A stretch of DNA of 64,000 nt from Lysinibacillus agricola (lineage in GTDB: Bacteria; Bacillota; Bacilli; Bacillales_A; Planococcaceae), in assembly GCF_016638705.1 (NCBI RefSeq), contig NZ_CP067341.1, positions 3,227,501 to 3,291,500 of the forward strand, in the 5' to 3' direction. Position numbers and translations under genes: made by a program. Shown piece by piece: positions 1 to 8,167 of this stretch (positions are counted from its first letter, which is position 1; each line of letters begins with the position of its first letter). The notes beneath the pieces were generated by a model. The model was not told where the DNA came from. It did not search any database and saw nothing but the letters and a program-made list of their open reading frames with translations.

Positions 1-382
1 TTGTATGTACAGGCTTAAAAATGATTTTTACTTGTGGATGGGCTTTCTGAAATTGTTGTAAAATACTCGGAAGACGGTACACACATTGACTTTCCTGTGC
101 ACCTATTTTTAACACCACTTGTGCTTGTTCACTTAATACAGCTTTTTTCATATCCACATTTAAATCTAGCATTTTTTGAGCATACTGTTGTAATCGCTTG
201 CCCTCCTCCGTAAGGGTAATACGTTTTCCCAGCCTCTCAAAAAGAACAACACCTAGCTCATCTTCAAGCGATTTAATTTGTGCTGTTATACTTGACTGTG
301 CATAATCCAGTAGTTGAGCTGTCTGCGTAAAACTTAACGTTTCTGAAGCTGTTAAAAACGTTTGTAGTTGTTTCATATCCAT
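1..382 (-). CDS. LysR-family transcriptional regulator, N-terminal part (runs off left edge)
   Basis: The minus strand from 382 reads MDMKQLQTFLTAS and stays open to the window edge (127 codons visible). It shows the classic LysR winged-helix start: FTQTAQLLDYAQSSITAQI is the helix-turn-helix, followed by LEDELGVVLFERLGKRI and LTEEGKRL. The ribosome binding site GAGGTGAAG precedes the ATG. The effector domain begins before the edge and is cut. It is divergent from the FMN-reductase-like gene at 496, the same arrangement as ywqM/ywqN in Bacillus subtilis, so it probably controls that gene through the palindromes between them. Family is clear; the effector is unknown. Confidence 0.9.
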   Translation of the reverse strand, partial: MDMKQLQTFLTASETLSFTQTAQLLDYAQSSITAQIKSLEDELGVVLFERLGKRITLTEEGKRLQQYAQKMLDLNVDMKKAVLSEQAQVVLKIGAQESQCVYRLPSILQQFQKAHPQVKIIFKPVHT

Positions 383-405
383 CTACTTCACCTCTAAATC
401 GTTTT

Positions 406-445
406 TTTCGATACATTTCATCGAAACATTCATCTTTATCGATAA
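406..445. promoter_or_regulatory. Candidate LysR operator boxes in divergent intergenic region
   Basis: Two dyads lie between the divergent LysR and flavoprotein genes. TTTCGAT (406-412) and ATCGAAA (420-426) form a 7-bp inverted repeat around 7 bp, a T-N11-A-like LysR box. TTATCGATAA (436-445) is a perfect 10-bp palindrome. Their place between the two start codons fits joint control of both genes. Binding is inferred. Confidence 0.5.
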
Positions 446-495
446 TAAAAATAAGTTTACACTAGTTATAACTTGAATGACAGAGGAGGCTTCAT

Positions 496-1053
496 ATGAA
501 CATTACCGCATTTATTGGAAGCTCTAGAGCCGGTAGTAATAGTGAACAACTAGCTGATTATGTATTAGAGGGCATCAATCATGAAAAAATCGATCTAAAA
601 AATTTAACGATTGAGCCCATCAACGATTTACGTCATGATGACAATGGCTTTCAGTTTGTAGATGATGATTATGATCAAATCATCGATGCGTTTTTAACAA
701 GTGATATCGTTGTTTTTGCAACACCAATATATTGGTACAGCATGTCGGGACTCATGAAGAACATGGTGGATCGACTCAGTCAAGCAATTCGAGATGAGCG
801 TTTTCCACAGCTAAAGGAAAAATTACAAACTACCGAAGCTATTGTTCTTGCTGTCGGTGGTGACGACCCATATATAAAGGGTCTACCAATGATTCAACAA
901 TTCCAATACATCTTTGACTTCTTAAAAATGCCGTTCTCATCGTATATTATTGGGGAAGCAAACAAACCAGGTGAGATTAGTCATGACGCACAGGCACTAG
1001 CGCAGGCATCCATTTTAAATAAGCAGTTAAAAGCACGAATCTATCCCATTTAA
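496..1053 (+). CDS. ywqN: NAD(P)H-dependent FMN reductase / flavodoxin-fold protein (YwqN-like)
   Basis: A 185-residue flavodoxin-like fold. The N-terminus MNITAFIGSSRAGSNSEQLA is the FMN phosphate-binding loop, and FATPIYWYSMSGLMKNMVDR (about 75-94) is the conserved flavin ring/dimer region of NADPH-dependent FMN reductases. It probably reduces flavin or small quinone/azo substrates in the cytoplasm. The start has a strong GAGGAGG site. It is divergent from a LysR regulator as in ywqM/ywqN and is followed immediately by a terminator, so it is monocistronic. The natural substrate cannot be told. Confidence 0.85.
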   Translation: MNITAFIGSSRAGSNSEQLADYVLEGINHEKIDLKNLTIEPINDLRHDDNGFQFVDDDYDQIIDAFLTSDIVVFATPIYWYSMSGLMKNMVDRLSQAIRDERFPQLKEKLQTTEAIVLAVGGDDPYIKGLPMIQQFQYIFDFLKMPFSSYIIGEANKPGEISHDAQALAQASILNKQLKARIYPI

Positions 1054-1055
1054 AA

Positions 1056-1091
1056 AAACGACCTGAAAGCGGCTATGCTTTTAGGTCGTTT
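1056..1091 (+). terminator. Rho-independent terminator after the FMN reductase gene
   Basis: AAACGACCTGAAAGC (1056-1070) pairs with GCTTTTAGGTCGTTT (1077-1091) over a 6-nt loop with a single G-U pair. It starts 3 bp after the stop codon. An A-tract on one side and T-tract on the other would let it act in both directions. Confidence 0.85.
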
Positions 1092-1145
1092 CATTATGAA
1101 AACAAAATGGTCGAGGAAATCTTGGTGAGAATTGTGTCGCTTTAA

Positions 1146-1680
1146 ATGAGGGAGTTTCCGTTCCAGGCTACTTGCCATAATCAATTAGAATAACTAATAA
1201 CTGTGTCAGCGATTATATATCTGTTGTTGCTGACGCTACGTTGCCACTTTGCTTTCGCACAGAAAACATTTGTGGCTGTCGCTTCGCTTTCGCACATAAA
1301 ACATTTGTTGCTGTCGCTTCGCTTTCGCACATAAAACATTTGCTGCTGTCGCTTCGCTTTCGCACATAAAACATTTGCTGCTGTCGCTTCGCTTTCGCAC
1401 ATAAAACATTTGCTGCTGTCGCTTCGCTTTCGCACATAAAACATTTGCTGCTGTCGCTTCGCTTTCGCACATAAAACATTTGCTGCTGTCGCTTCGCTTT
1501 CGCACATAAAACATTTGCTGCTGTCGCTTCGCTTTCGCACATAAAACATTTGCTGCTGTCGCTTCGCTTTCGCACAGAAAACATTTGCTGCTGTTGCTTT
1601 GCTTTCGCACAGAAAACATTTGCTGGCCCAAGCAGCTCATCGACCCTCCAGGAAAGCGACCAGCCGGAATGGAAATCAAC
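1146..1680. repeat. Dispersed Bacillaceae-type repeat with inverted ends, expanded internally
   Basis: The left end reads GTTTCCGTTCCAGGCTACTT near 1151 on the plus strand. The right end, read on the minus strand from about 1680, is GTTGATTTCCATTCCGGCTG. Both resemble the TTTCCGTTCCAGGC ends of a non-coding repeat I recall as scattered through Bacillus-group intergenic regions. The two face each other, so the element is an inverted-end repeat with the 35-bp tandem array between. No protein gene is credible here although all three minus frames are open. Confidence 0.55.
1243..1625. repeat. Tandem array, 35-bp unit, about 11 copies
   Basis: The unit begins CGCTTCGCTTTCGCACATAA and continues AACATTTGCTGCTGT (35 bp). 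The segment ACATTT recurs every 35 bp from about 1267 to about 1616, giving eleven copies. Central copies are identical; edge copies differ (CAGAAAA for CATAAAA, GTGG or TTGC for CTGC). Because 35 is not a multiple of three and the unit has no minus-strand stop, each frame shows a false repetitive reading frame. This is a minisatellite, not a gene. Confidence 0.9.
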
Positions 1681-1753
1681 CCCTAGTTTTGCAAAGCTGT
1701 CATACTTTATTTAATAGGACACCTTAATTTCATTACATAATAGTTTTTATATG

Positions 1754-3505
1754 TTAAACTTCCGCTTCTACCGGAATATGCTGGAATGTTGTAACATCAA
1801 ATAACCCTGTATCGGTTAGCTTTAAAGCAGGTATAACAGGTAATGCGACAAATGAAAACGTCAATAAAAAATGGAAATCTAGTGTTGGATTAAGCTTGTG
1901 TAAGGCGTTATGCAGACTTGCTAATTGCTTTTTAGCTTCATCAGCTGGTACGTCAGTCATTAAGCCTCCAATTGTTAAAGGCATTTCCGCTAAAATCTCT
2001 CCATCAGCTACAATAACAAAACCACCTTGAATTTCTTGAATGCGTGATAAAGCAAGTAACATATCTTCATCATTCGCACCAACTACTAATGCATTATGCG
2101 AATCATGAGCTACAGTAGTGGCCACTGCCCCTTTTTGTAAACCAAAGCCCTTCACAATGCCTAGACCTGCCGTATGCAAATTATGATGACGCTCAATAAC
2201 TGCTAGCTTTAGTAAATCCTGTTCAACTGACGGTACAAATACACCATCTTTCACAGGTACATCTATTACCAAATGGTTCGTAATAAGCTGATTTGGTATA
2301 ATTTCCATTACATTCGCCTTCGTACCTTTTTGGAATGGAATGCTGAGCATGTCCTTCGTTACTTGCGGTAAATGTACAGAACGATGGATATGTGCAGGTA
2401 CATTAGGTTCAGTGCGATTCGTTAACATCGCACCATTTTCAGCAACCTTTACGCCATTTTTCCAAACTGCCTTTGCACGCATATTGTCGATGCTCTCGAT
2501 TAATACAAAATCCGCCTTATAGCCTGGTGCTAACACGCCTCGATCATATAAACGATAACACTCAGCTGTATTAACAGTGGCAAGCTGAATGGCTTGTAGC
2601 GGCTCCATCCCTTCCTCAATGGCCATTGCCACGTCAAAGTTAATGCTTCCTTCATCCATTAGCTCGTCAACGTATTTATCATCCGTACAAAAGCCAAAAC
2701 GGCGAGCATTTGTCGCATTGACAGCGGGCAATAAATCACGTAAATTTTTTGCTGCTGAGCCTTCACGTATTAGTACATACATCCCCTGCTCTACGCGATC
2801 AGCAGCCTCCTGTGCAGTTACACATTCATGATCTGTATGGATACCAGCAGCGCGATAACCAGTAATTTGATGGCTATTTAAGCCCGCGCAATGCCCATCT
2901 ACAACTAAATTAGCCTGCTGTGAAAGCATAATTTTTTCAAGCATACCCGCTTCCCCATTTAAAACAGCAGGAAAATCCATAACCTCCGCTAATCCTCGCA
3001 CATCTTCATGCTTTAAAAAGGGCTCTAAATCAGCAGCTGTCAGCGTTGCTCCTGCATTTTCAAAATGTGTGCCCGGAACACTAGATGGCAACATAACAAA
3101 AATATCCATTTCTGCTTTTTTGGCATCTTCAAGCATAAACTGAATACCTTCAGCACCCGCAACATTTGCAATTTCATGCGGATCTGTAAGGACAGTTGTG
3201 ATGCCATGTGGAATCAGTACACGGCTAAATTCTGCAGGTGTTAGCATTGACGACTCAATATGTATATGTCCATCAATCAGTCCAGGTACAACATATTTTC
3301 CTGCTGCATCCTCTTCTTTTTTAGCTTTACATCTATTCATTGTATCAAGCGCCACAATTTGTCCATTGTTAACGACTATATCTGCTTTTTTCCACGTCAA
3401 TGTAAAGACATCTGCAATTTGTGCGTTACGTAAAATAAAGTCCGCCTCGATTTTCCCTTGTGATGTTAAAATATTTTGTGCAAGCTGTTGTAGTTTGTTA
3501 GTCAT
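1754..3505 (-). CDS. ade: Adenine deaminase
   Basis: About 583 residues; amidohydrolase-superfamily adenine deaminase, converting adenine to hypoxanthine plus ammonia in purine salvage. The metal-binding start of the barrel is seen in VVPGLIDGHIHIESS (about 70-84), followed by HGITTVLTDPHEIANVAG. Later come VDGHCAGL and GICTDDK-type segments (here FGFCTDDKYVDEL), and a C-terminal domain with VAHDSHNALVVGAND typical of the bacterial Ade family. I chose ATG 3505 because AAAGGAGTGC precedes it at proper spacing; an upstream GTG (3514) overlaps that site. Single gene, with a hairpin terminator region upstream. No purine riboswitch was recognised in the leader. Confidence 0.95.
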   Translation of the reverse strand: MTNKLQQLAQNILTSQGKIEADFILRNAQIADVFTLTWKKADIVVNNGQIVALDTMNRCKAKKEEDAAGKYVVPGLIDGHIHIESSMLTPAEFSRVLIPHGITTVLTDPHEIANVAGAEGIQFMLEDAKKAEMDIFVMLPSSVPGTHFENAGATLTAADLEPFLKHEDVRGLAEVMDFPAVLNGEAGMLEKIMLSQQANLVVDGHCAGLNSHQITGYRAAGIHTDHECVTAQEAADRVEQGMYVLIREGSAAKNLRDLLPAVNATNARRFGFCTDDKYVDELMDEGSINFDVAMAIEEGMEPLQAIQLATVNTAECYRLYDRGVLAPGYKADFVLIESIDNMRAKAVWKNGVKVAENGAMLTNRTEPNVPAHIHRSVHLPQVTKDMLSIPFQKGTKANVMEIIPNQLITNHLVIDVPVKDGVFVPSVEQDLLKLAVIERHHNLHTAGLGIVKGFGLQKGAVATTVAHDSHNALVVGANDEDMLLALSRIQEIQGGFVIVADGEILAEMPLTIGGLMTDVPADEAKKQLASLHNALHKLNPTLDFHFLLTFSFVALPVIPALKLTDTGLFDVTTFQHIPVEAEV

Positions 3506-3585
3506 TCTCTGCACTCCTTTTTTCTTTATGAATTATCATGCAAAAAATTACTAATGATTGCAAACATTTAACGTTGATAAATAAA

Positions 3586-3617
3586 AAAGTCAACTCGTAT
3601 AATGAATGAGTTGACTT
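3586..3617. terminator. Bidirectional hairpin between adenine deaminase and small membrane protein
   Basis: AAAGTCAACTC (3586-3596) pairs with GAGTTGACTT (3608-3617), with A and T tracts on the two sides. It lies downstream of the 3646 gene on the minus strand and upstream of adenine deaminase, insulating the two. Confidence 0.75.
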
Positions 3618-3645
3618 CTCTTTTATAGCTAGAAGCTTGTAATTT

Positions 3646-3852
3646 TTAGTTCTTACTAAATTTCAAAACAGCTAAATTAAAAATCTTAAATAAATACTTT
3701 ATTGTCAGAAATCCAGCTGAAGTTAAAATCAGTAAATAAATAGAAAGATAAATTAGATTTTTAAAATCAGTCGTTACTGAAAGGTTGACAGATGGTATAG
3801 CAATGACAAAAGCCAAAATAAACATAAAAAAATTACTATTTAAAAGTTTCAT
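3646..3852 (-). CDS. Small two-helix membrane protein, unknown function
   Basis: Sixty-eight residues starting MKLLNSNFFMF. Two hydrophobic segments (about 8-24 and 30-50) with a lysine-rich C-terminus (KFSKN) suggest two transmembrane helices. The start ATG 3852 is chosen because GGAGGGG lies 7 nt upstream; the frame stays open further upstream but without a better start. Not recognised as a named family. Confidence 0.6.
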   Translation of the reverse strand: MKLLNSNFFMFILAFVIAIPSVNLSVTTDFKNLIYLSIYLLILTSAGFLTIKYLFKIFNLAVLKFSKN

Positions 3853-4027
3853 GAAACAACCCCTCCGCATCTTTGTAAATATATCTCCTATAGTTAAATA
3901 TACCTTATCTTCATTCGCATTACCAATTAAATGGCAATATATCGCTGTTTTTCGTATGTTCCTCGCCAAACTCTTCCTCTGTTGTATTGGTGAAGCAGTC
4001 AATACATAATCAGACAGTGATCAAATC

Positions 4028-4450
4028 TTAATGGTCGTTTGTAAATTCAAGTTCTTTAGGTGGCTCCCCTTTTTTATTCATTAGACGCATACGAATCGGT
4101 TCGATTTTTAGTGTAATCATTTCATCTTGATTACCAACGAAAATGCTTGTAAAAAACTCGGCTAACTTATTTTTTATTCCTTCCTCATGAATTTCTGTTA
4201 GTTTTCCTTCAATTTCAACATACGTATCCCCAAAGCCTTCATTTTCGTATCCATATAAAATATGGGTATACGGGTTTTTGCGAAGCTCTTCCATTTTTTC
4301 AGAATGTTTATTCGTCACTGTGTACAACACAAAATCTTCATTTTGGAACGTCATGTATCGTGAATATGGTTTGCCATTCTCAACTGTTGCCATCGTTCCT
4401 ATTTTTTCTCGATTTAAAACTTCTAATATTTCATCTCGTGCAGATGTCAA
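4028..4450 (-). CDS. Pyridoxamine 5'-phosphate oxidase-family (general stress protein 26-like) protein
   Basis: A 140-residue split-barrel flavin-binding fold: EVLNREKIGTMATVENGKPY (about 8-27) is the typical first strand pair, followed by FVLYTVTNKHSEKMEELRKNP and a GDTYVEIEGK strand. Such small proteins (YdaG/GSP26 type) bind FMN or a related cofactor; the reaction is usually unknown. The start is a TTG (4450) after GAAAGG...GGGAT. It stands alone between the small membrane gene and the divergent YczE-like gene. Confidence 0.8.
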   Translation of the reverse strand: MTSARDEILEVLNREKIGTMATVENGKPYSRYMTFQNEDFVLYTVTNKHSEKMEELRKNPYTHILYGYENEGFGDTYVEIEGKLTEIHEEGIKNKLAEFFTSIFVGNQDEMITLKIEPIRMRLMNKKGEPPKELEFTNDH

Positions 4451-4612
4451 TGTTATCCCAACCTTTCATAATCACTTATATTTTGCCCTACCTTCACTAA
4501 CCTAATCCGCCTTTTTTTGAAAAATATGAAATAATAATCTTCGGTGATTTTTCTTAATCTATTGCTATAATAATTTGCTGGACAACATGAATTTTTTAGA
4601 ATGAGGGTTATA

Positions 4613-5242
4613 ATGATGAAGCAAGCATTTTTCACACGGTGTCTGTTCTTCTTAACGGGTATTTTGCTTTTATCCTTAGGTATAACATTGACAATTAAAG
4701 GTCAGATTTTTGGTGTTGGTTCGTGGGATGTGTTACATATTGGACTAGTAAAAACATTGGGATTAACTATTGGTACTTGGTCCATTCTCATCGGACTAGC
4801 CATAATAGCATTTGATATAGTAGTAACAAAGAAGTTTCCGCTGCCGGGTACGTTTATAGATATGTTTTTAGCAGGAATTTTTATTGATATTTTTAACTAT
4901 TTGCTTCCTGATATAGATGGTTTTTGGATGCAGCTACTTTCATATGTATGCGGCTTACTATTACTTGGCTGGGGTTGCGGTATGTATATGGTGGCAAATT
5001 TAGGGATTGGTCCTCGTGACTCATTAATGCTTCTAATGGTCCATAAGCTTGGCTGGAGTGTCACACGCTCTCGAACAACTATGGAAGTAACTGTCGCTTT
5101 AATCGGCTTTTTACTAGGTGGTCCTATCGGGGTTGGTACTGTGCTAATGGCTTTCGGACTCGGACCGATTGTACAATTTGCTTTAACGTTTAATGAAAAA
5201 TTATTTCTAAGATGGACTGGCGTGAAAAGCGCTGTGGTATAG
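4613..5242 (+). CDS. yczE: YczE/YitT-family integral membrane protein
   Basis: About 209 residues with five to six hydrophobic segments. Family-typical sequences are ITLTIKGQIFGVGSWDVLH (about 26-44), GCGMYMVANLGIGPRDSLML and LLGGPIGVGTVLMAFGLGPI. YczE-like proteins are uncharacterised cytoplasmic-membrane proteins. The start is ATG 4613 (MMKQAFF) with GAGGG upstream; the upstream ATG at 4601 overlaps that site. Monocistronic, closed by a strong terminator. Confidence 0.85.
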   Translation: MMKQAFFTRCLFFLTGILLLSLGITLTIKGQIFGVGSWDVLHIGLVKTLGLTIGTWSILIGLAIIAFDIVVTKKFPLPGTFIDMFLAGIFIDIFNYLLPDIDGFWMQLLSYVCGLLLLGWGCGMYMVANLGIGPRDSLMLLMVHKLGWSVTRSRTTMEVTVALIGFLLGGPIGVGTVLMAFGLGPIVQFALTFNEKLFLRWTGVKSAVV

Positions 5243-5248
5243 GCTTAC

Positions 5249-5278
5249 AAGACAATGCAAAAGTGCATTGTCTTTTTT
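5249..5278 (+). terminator. Rho-independent terminator after yczE-like gene
   Basis: AAGACAATGCA (5249-5259), loop AAAG, TGCATTGTCTT (5264-5274), then a T run. Perfect 11-bp stem directly after the stop codon. Confidence 0.92.
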
Positions 5279-5291
5279 TATTCGGTTGCAT

Positions 5292-5339
5292 TATACAGTT
5301 CAACTGTATATAATCAAACTATATAGTTGAACTGTATAT
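5292..5339 (+). promoter_or_regulatory. Paired palindromic operators upstream of PadR gene
   Basis: TATACAGTTCAACTGTATA (5292-5310) is a perfect 19-bp palindrome around a central C. A second copy, ATATAGTTGAACTGTATAT (5321-5339), is palindromic except for one pair and shares the AGTTxAACT core. Centres are 28 bp apart. They sit just upstream of the padR start, between it and the preceding terminator, so autoregulation by the encoded PadR protein is likely. Confidence 0.75.
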
Positions 5340-5350
5340 GAGGTGAACTT

Positions 5351-5674
5351 GTGAAAAAACATAAATTACTACCTTTATCTGAAACCATGCATTATATTCT
5401 ACTCGCCTTACGTGAACCGCTATATGGCTATGCGATGATGCAAAAAATCGAGGAAATGAGCGCTGGTAGTGTAAGAATTGCGGCTGGGACTATGTATGGA
5501 GCTATTGAAAATTTGTTGAAATATCATTGGATTTCGCCTGTAGAGACCCAAGATACGAGACGCAAGGTTTATCAAACAACAGCTGAGGGACTAGCCATAT
5601 TAGCGGCCGAGCAAGAAAGATTGCAGCGAATTTTATCTTTATATGAGGGAGCAGATGAGCATGATAAAGTTTGA
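5351..5674 (+). CDS. PadR-family transcriptional regulator
   Basis: A 107-residue winged-helix protein: LPLSETMHYILLALREPLYGYAMMQKIEEMS (about 7-38) is the PadR helix-turn-helix region, followed by GTMYGAIENLL and the wing DTRRKVYQTTAEG, then a short dimer helix. The start has GAGGTGAAC upstream and may use GTG or ATG adjacent. It overlaps the following DUF2812 gene, a pairing often seen, where PadR represses a two-gene unit. The double palindrome at 5292-5339 is its likely operator. Confidence 0.9.
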   Translation: MKKHKLLPLSETMHYILLALREPLYGYAMMQKIEEMSAGSVRIAAGTMYGAIENLLKYHWISPVETQDTRRKVYQTTAEGLAILAAEQERLQRILSLYEGADEHDKV

Positions 5675-6025
5675 AATCTTTTTTGATATCGAAAAAGAAG
5701 AGCAATGGTTAAATCATATGTTGTTCAAAGGATGGGTTTGTACAAACATAAATTCTGCCGGTTTTTATACATTTAAAAATACGGTTGATCTTGAACAAGT
5801 TATCCGTATTGATTATCAGCAGGATCTTCGGAGAGAAGAGCGATCTAACTATAAACAGTTATATGAGGATTTTGGATGGCAAGCATTAAAAGAAAAATCG
5901 TATGACGGTACCTATTATTGGTTAAAAAGAAAAGATGGCAACGATGAATTATTTTCTGATCATGATTCGCAAATTGCTAAATATAAACGATTAATGAAGC
6001 ATTCCAGCAATTTGGCTATATTCTC

Positions 6026-7678
6026 CCTGAATTATTCACAGCCATCTGAGATTTAGGGAATTTGGCTAGTTTTTCAGAATTGAGGAAAATAATTAGGAGT
6101 AAGTGGTTTAGTAAATTGAGAATCAGGTTGGGTTTTGTACAAAAAACCTATTTTTAGGGCAGACTTCCCCCTTGATGTGGGTTCGATTTTTTAAAAAGGG
6201 CTATTTAGTTGAATGTTAGCTGTTGCACCCTGGTCAGGACGTCCCAAAAGAAGCGCTCATAGACAAAACTTGAGGACATTTTAAAATACAGTGAACGTCC
6301 AGACTTCACTAATTTACTTGCGACTTTTATCAAACGTGTGCGAATGGTTTGGATTTGAATCCCCTTATATTTTTTCGGGAAACTGAGTGTACGTAGCCAG
6401 TTCGTGAAGTTATAGGCAAGTAAACTTAACATCATCCGTGCTTCATTGACAAGGAAATCATGGCTTTTCATCTGATCAAAACCAAAGCCATCTTTCGCTT
6501 CTTTTGATGAAATTTTCCATTGTACCTCGCTGTTTGTATGATGCGACAATCGCTTGTGGTGAAAAAGGTTTCACCAAGACTTGTCACAAAAAAGGCATGA
6601 GAAAAGAACAGTTCACCGGCTGGACGAGTGGACTGAATGATAATACGACGAGGCTTCGACCAAGAAGAGGCTTGATAAATGGACTCTTCGACATAGCTTT
6701 CTGTTACGGACACATCACGGATTTCGTGTGTAGGATGCAATTCTTCCGCAAGAGCTTTTAACTTGGGGTTCGCTTTTAAACGAATAATATAGTACACGGA
6801 TTCCTTCTCGCATAATTCATATAGATCAGGCACCGCGAAGCCACTATCACCACGGACAAGGTACGATTTTTCAGGAAAAACTTCGTTATAATGTTCGATA
6901 AGTGGACGCATAAAATCTACGACACCATTGGAAGTATAAACGTTTCCTGGGCGTAATTGTGCTTTCAAGAAATCACCTGTTAGCCCATCAAATACGACCA
7001 GTGGATGAAAGCCCATTATACGATAATGCGCATTGTAGGATGAATGTTCTTGGTTTCCGTATGTATCAGAATGGGTGGAATCTAAATCAAAAATCAGTGC
7101 TTTTGATTGTCGGGCATGATGAACTCTATCAAGTAACCCCTGATTCGCCACTTGAAGTTGATGTAGTGCTTGCGTATCAAAGCGCTTGAAGAATCTTGAT
7201 AACGACGGTTGAGAAGCAAGTGCAGGTATACCAAGCACTTGTGTGAAAATCGGATCATGTGTTAAACGGTCCGCTGCATCATCCTCATGATAATCTGCGA
7301 TGAGCTGATAAATTTTTTGACGAAGTAGCTGTTCATTTTCATGAATGCAATACGTGCGATCATCTTTTAATTGGAGATGCTTAGCGATTGTTTGAGAAAA
7401 GCCGATTTTTTCATCAAATTCACGGAAAATCAATTCCCCGGTGTCAGAAGAAAGCATGCCTCCATCATTAGATAATTTAATGGAACGGTTGAAATGTAGG
7501 GTATTTTGCGTTAAAGTAGTCATCATAAGAATCCTTTCTTTTGGTTGATGTTTAGTCGCAATAACCTTAACAGAAATGGATTCTTTTTTCATCTTTTAAG
7601 TGAAAAAGAGAATCCCACAGAAAAGCTGATAGGTCAGTTTTTCTGTGGGATTTTGTATATGTTGATGAATAATCTAGG
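6026..7678 (-). mobile_element. IS1380-family insertion sequence (1653 bp)
   Basis: The left end reads CCTGAATTATTCAC (from 6026). The right end, read on the minus strand from 7678, is CCTAGATTATTCAT; 11 of the first 13 positions match. The element is flanked by TTCTC at 6021-6025 and 7679-7683, a target-site duplication of the short size expected for IS1380. The single transposase gene lies on the minus strand and is frame-disrupted, so the copy is probably immobile by itself. Confidence 0.9.
6205..7526 (-). pseudogene. IS1380-family transposase, two frameshifts
   Basis: The start is MMTTLTQNTLHFNRSIKLSN at 7526 (AGAAAGGATTC upstream). The DDE fold is visible: ALIFDLDSTHSDTYG (first Asp), YLVRGDSGFAVPDLYE (second Asp), and a C-terminal FIKEAKDGFGFDQMKSHDF (Glu box). 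The frame is broken twice at homopolymers: the five-A run (plus strand) 6562-6566 and the four-T run 6502-6505 each appear to hold one extra base. The bridging peptide SPQAIVASYKQRGTMEN is in a third frame between them. Real mutations or sequencing errors could both explain this. Confidence 0.85.
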
Positions 7679-7966
7679 TTCTCTTTTATATGGTTAATGT
7701 TTTGTTATTCCAATGACAACTTTTATTTTTTCAATATAAAAGATGCTTATTATACACCAGGTTTATGGGATACAGAAGGTTTTTCGTTCTTTTTTTCTTT
7801 TGTATTTGAGACCCCCTTTGCCATCATGCGTTTTATCCCACCTTGGCTATTTTTAGCAACTTTCGGTATGTACGTAGTGATGTATTTCCGTTATCGCAAA
7901 TCCATTCCCAGTTTATACAATAAACAACAAGGAACCACTTATGGAGTTACCCCCCTCTTCATTTGA

Positions 7967-8167
7967 GCGCCAAATCGTTTGGCAATAGAAGCTAAATATG
8001 ACTGAACAACATCTAATTTAAAATCATTTTATACGATTTTATCTAGGCATCCAAAAATCCCCTTTAAGTAAATGTTAACTACAGATTACTGTAGCTCTTT
8101 TAACATTTTCTACTTAAAGGGGATACTATCAAAAGTGCTCCTATTATATATATTCTCAGGTTCTTAT
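7967..8167. other. Intergenic region with long hairpin (8057-8124)
   Basis: No gene seen. ATCCCCTTTAAGTA (8057-8070) pairs with TACTTAAAGGGGAT (8111-8124), with further pairing ATGTTAA/TTAACAT and an inner CTACAG/CTGTAG stem. Located just after jetC on the minus strand, it is the likely end of the Wadjet operon transcript. Confidence 0.6.

Larger units (their letters stand above)
5661..7966 (+). pseudogene. DUF2812 membrane protein gene, split by IS1380 insertion
   Basis: The 5' part (5661-6023) encodes MIKFEIFFDIEKEEQWLNHM, the start of a DUF2812 domain, up to KRLMKHSSNLAIFS where it enters the insertion element. The 3' part (7679-7966) continues after the right end as FIWLMFCYSNDNFYFF and two hydrophobic stretches (FSFFFSFVFETPF, WLFLATFGMYVVMYF). 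Removing the element and one copy of the TTCTC duplication joins the halves in frame to a protein of about 216 residues, the usual DUF2812 layout of soluble N-terminus plus C-terminal membrane helices. The PadR gene before it is intact. Confidence 0.85.

Noticed and set aside
1243..1625. Possible CRISPR array because of ~35-bp repeats
   Set aside because: The copies are directly adjacent with no unique spacers, and no cas genes are near.
1181..1679. Three overlapping minus-strand reading frames encoding Cys/Arg-rich repeat proteins
   Set aside because: They are produced by a stop-free 35-bp tandem unit read in three frames; no ribosome binding site, and the same peptide appears in every frame. 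Treated as a DNA repeat.
4453..4635. Minus-strand frame between the PNPOx-like and YczE-like genes
   Set aside because: Overlaps the start and ribosome binding site of the YczE-like gene on the other strand and lacks features.
6504..7189. Plus-strand frames inside the IS1380 element
   Set aside because: Antisense shadows of the transposase; no ribosome binding sites.
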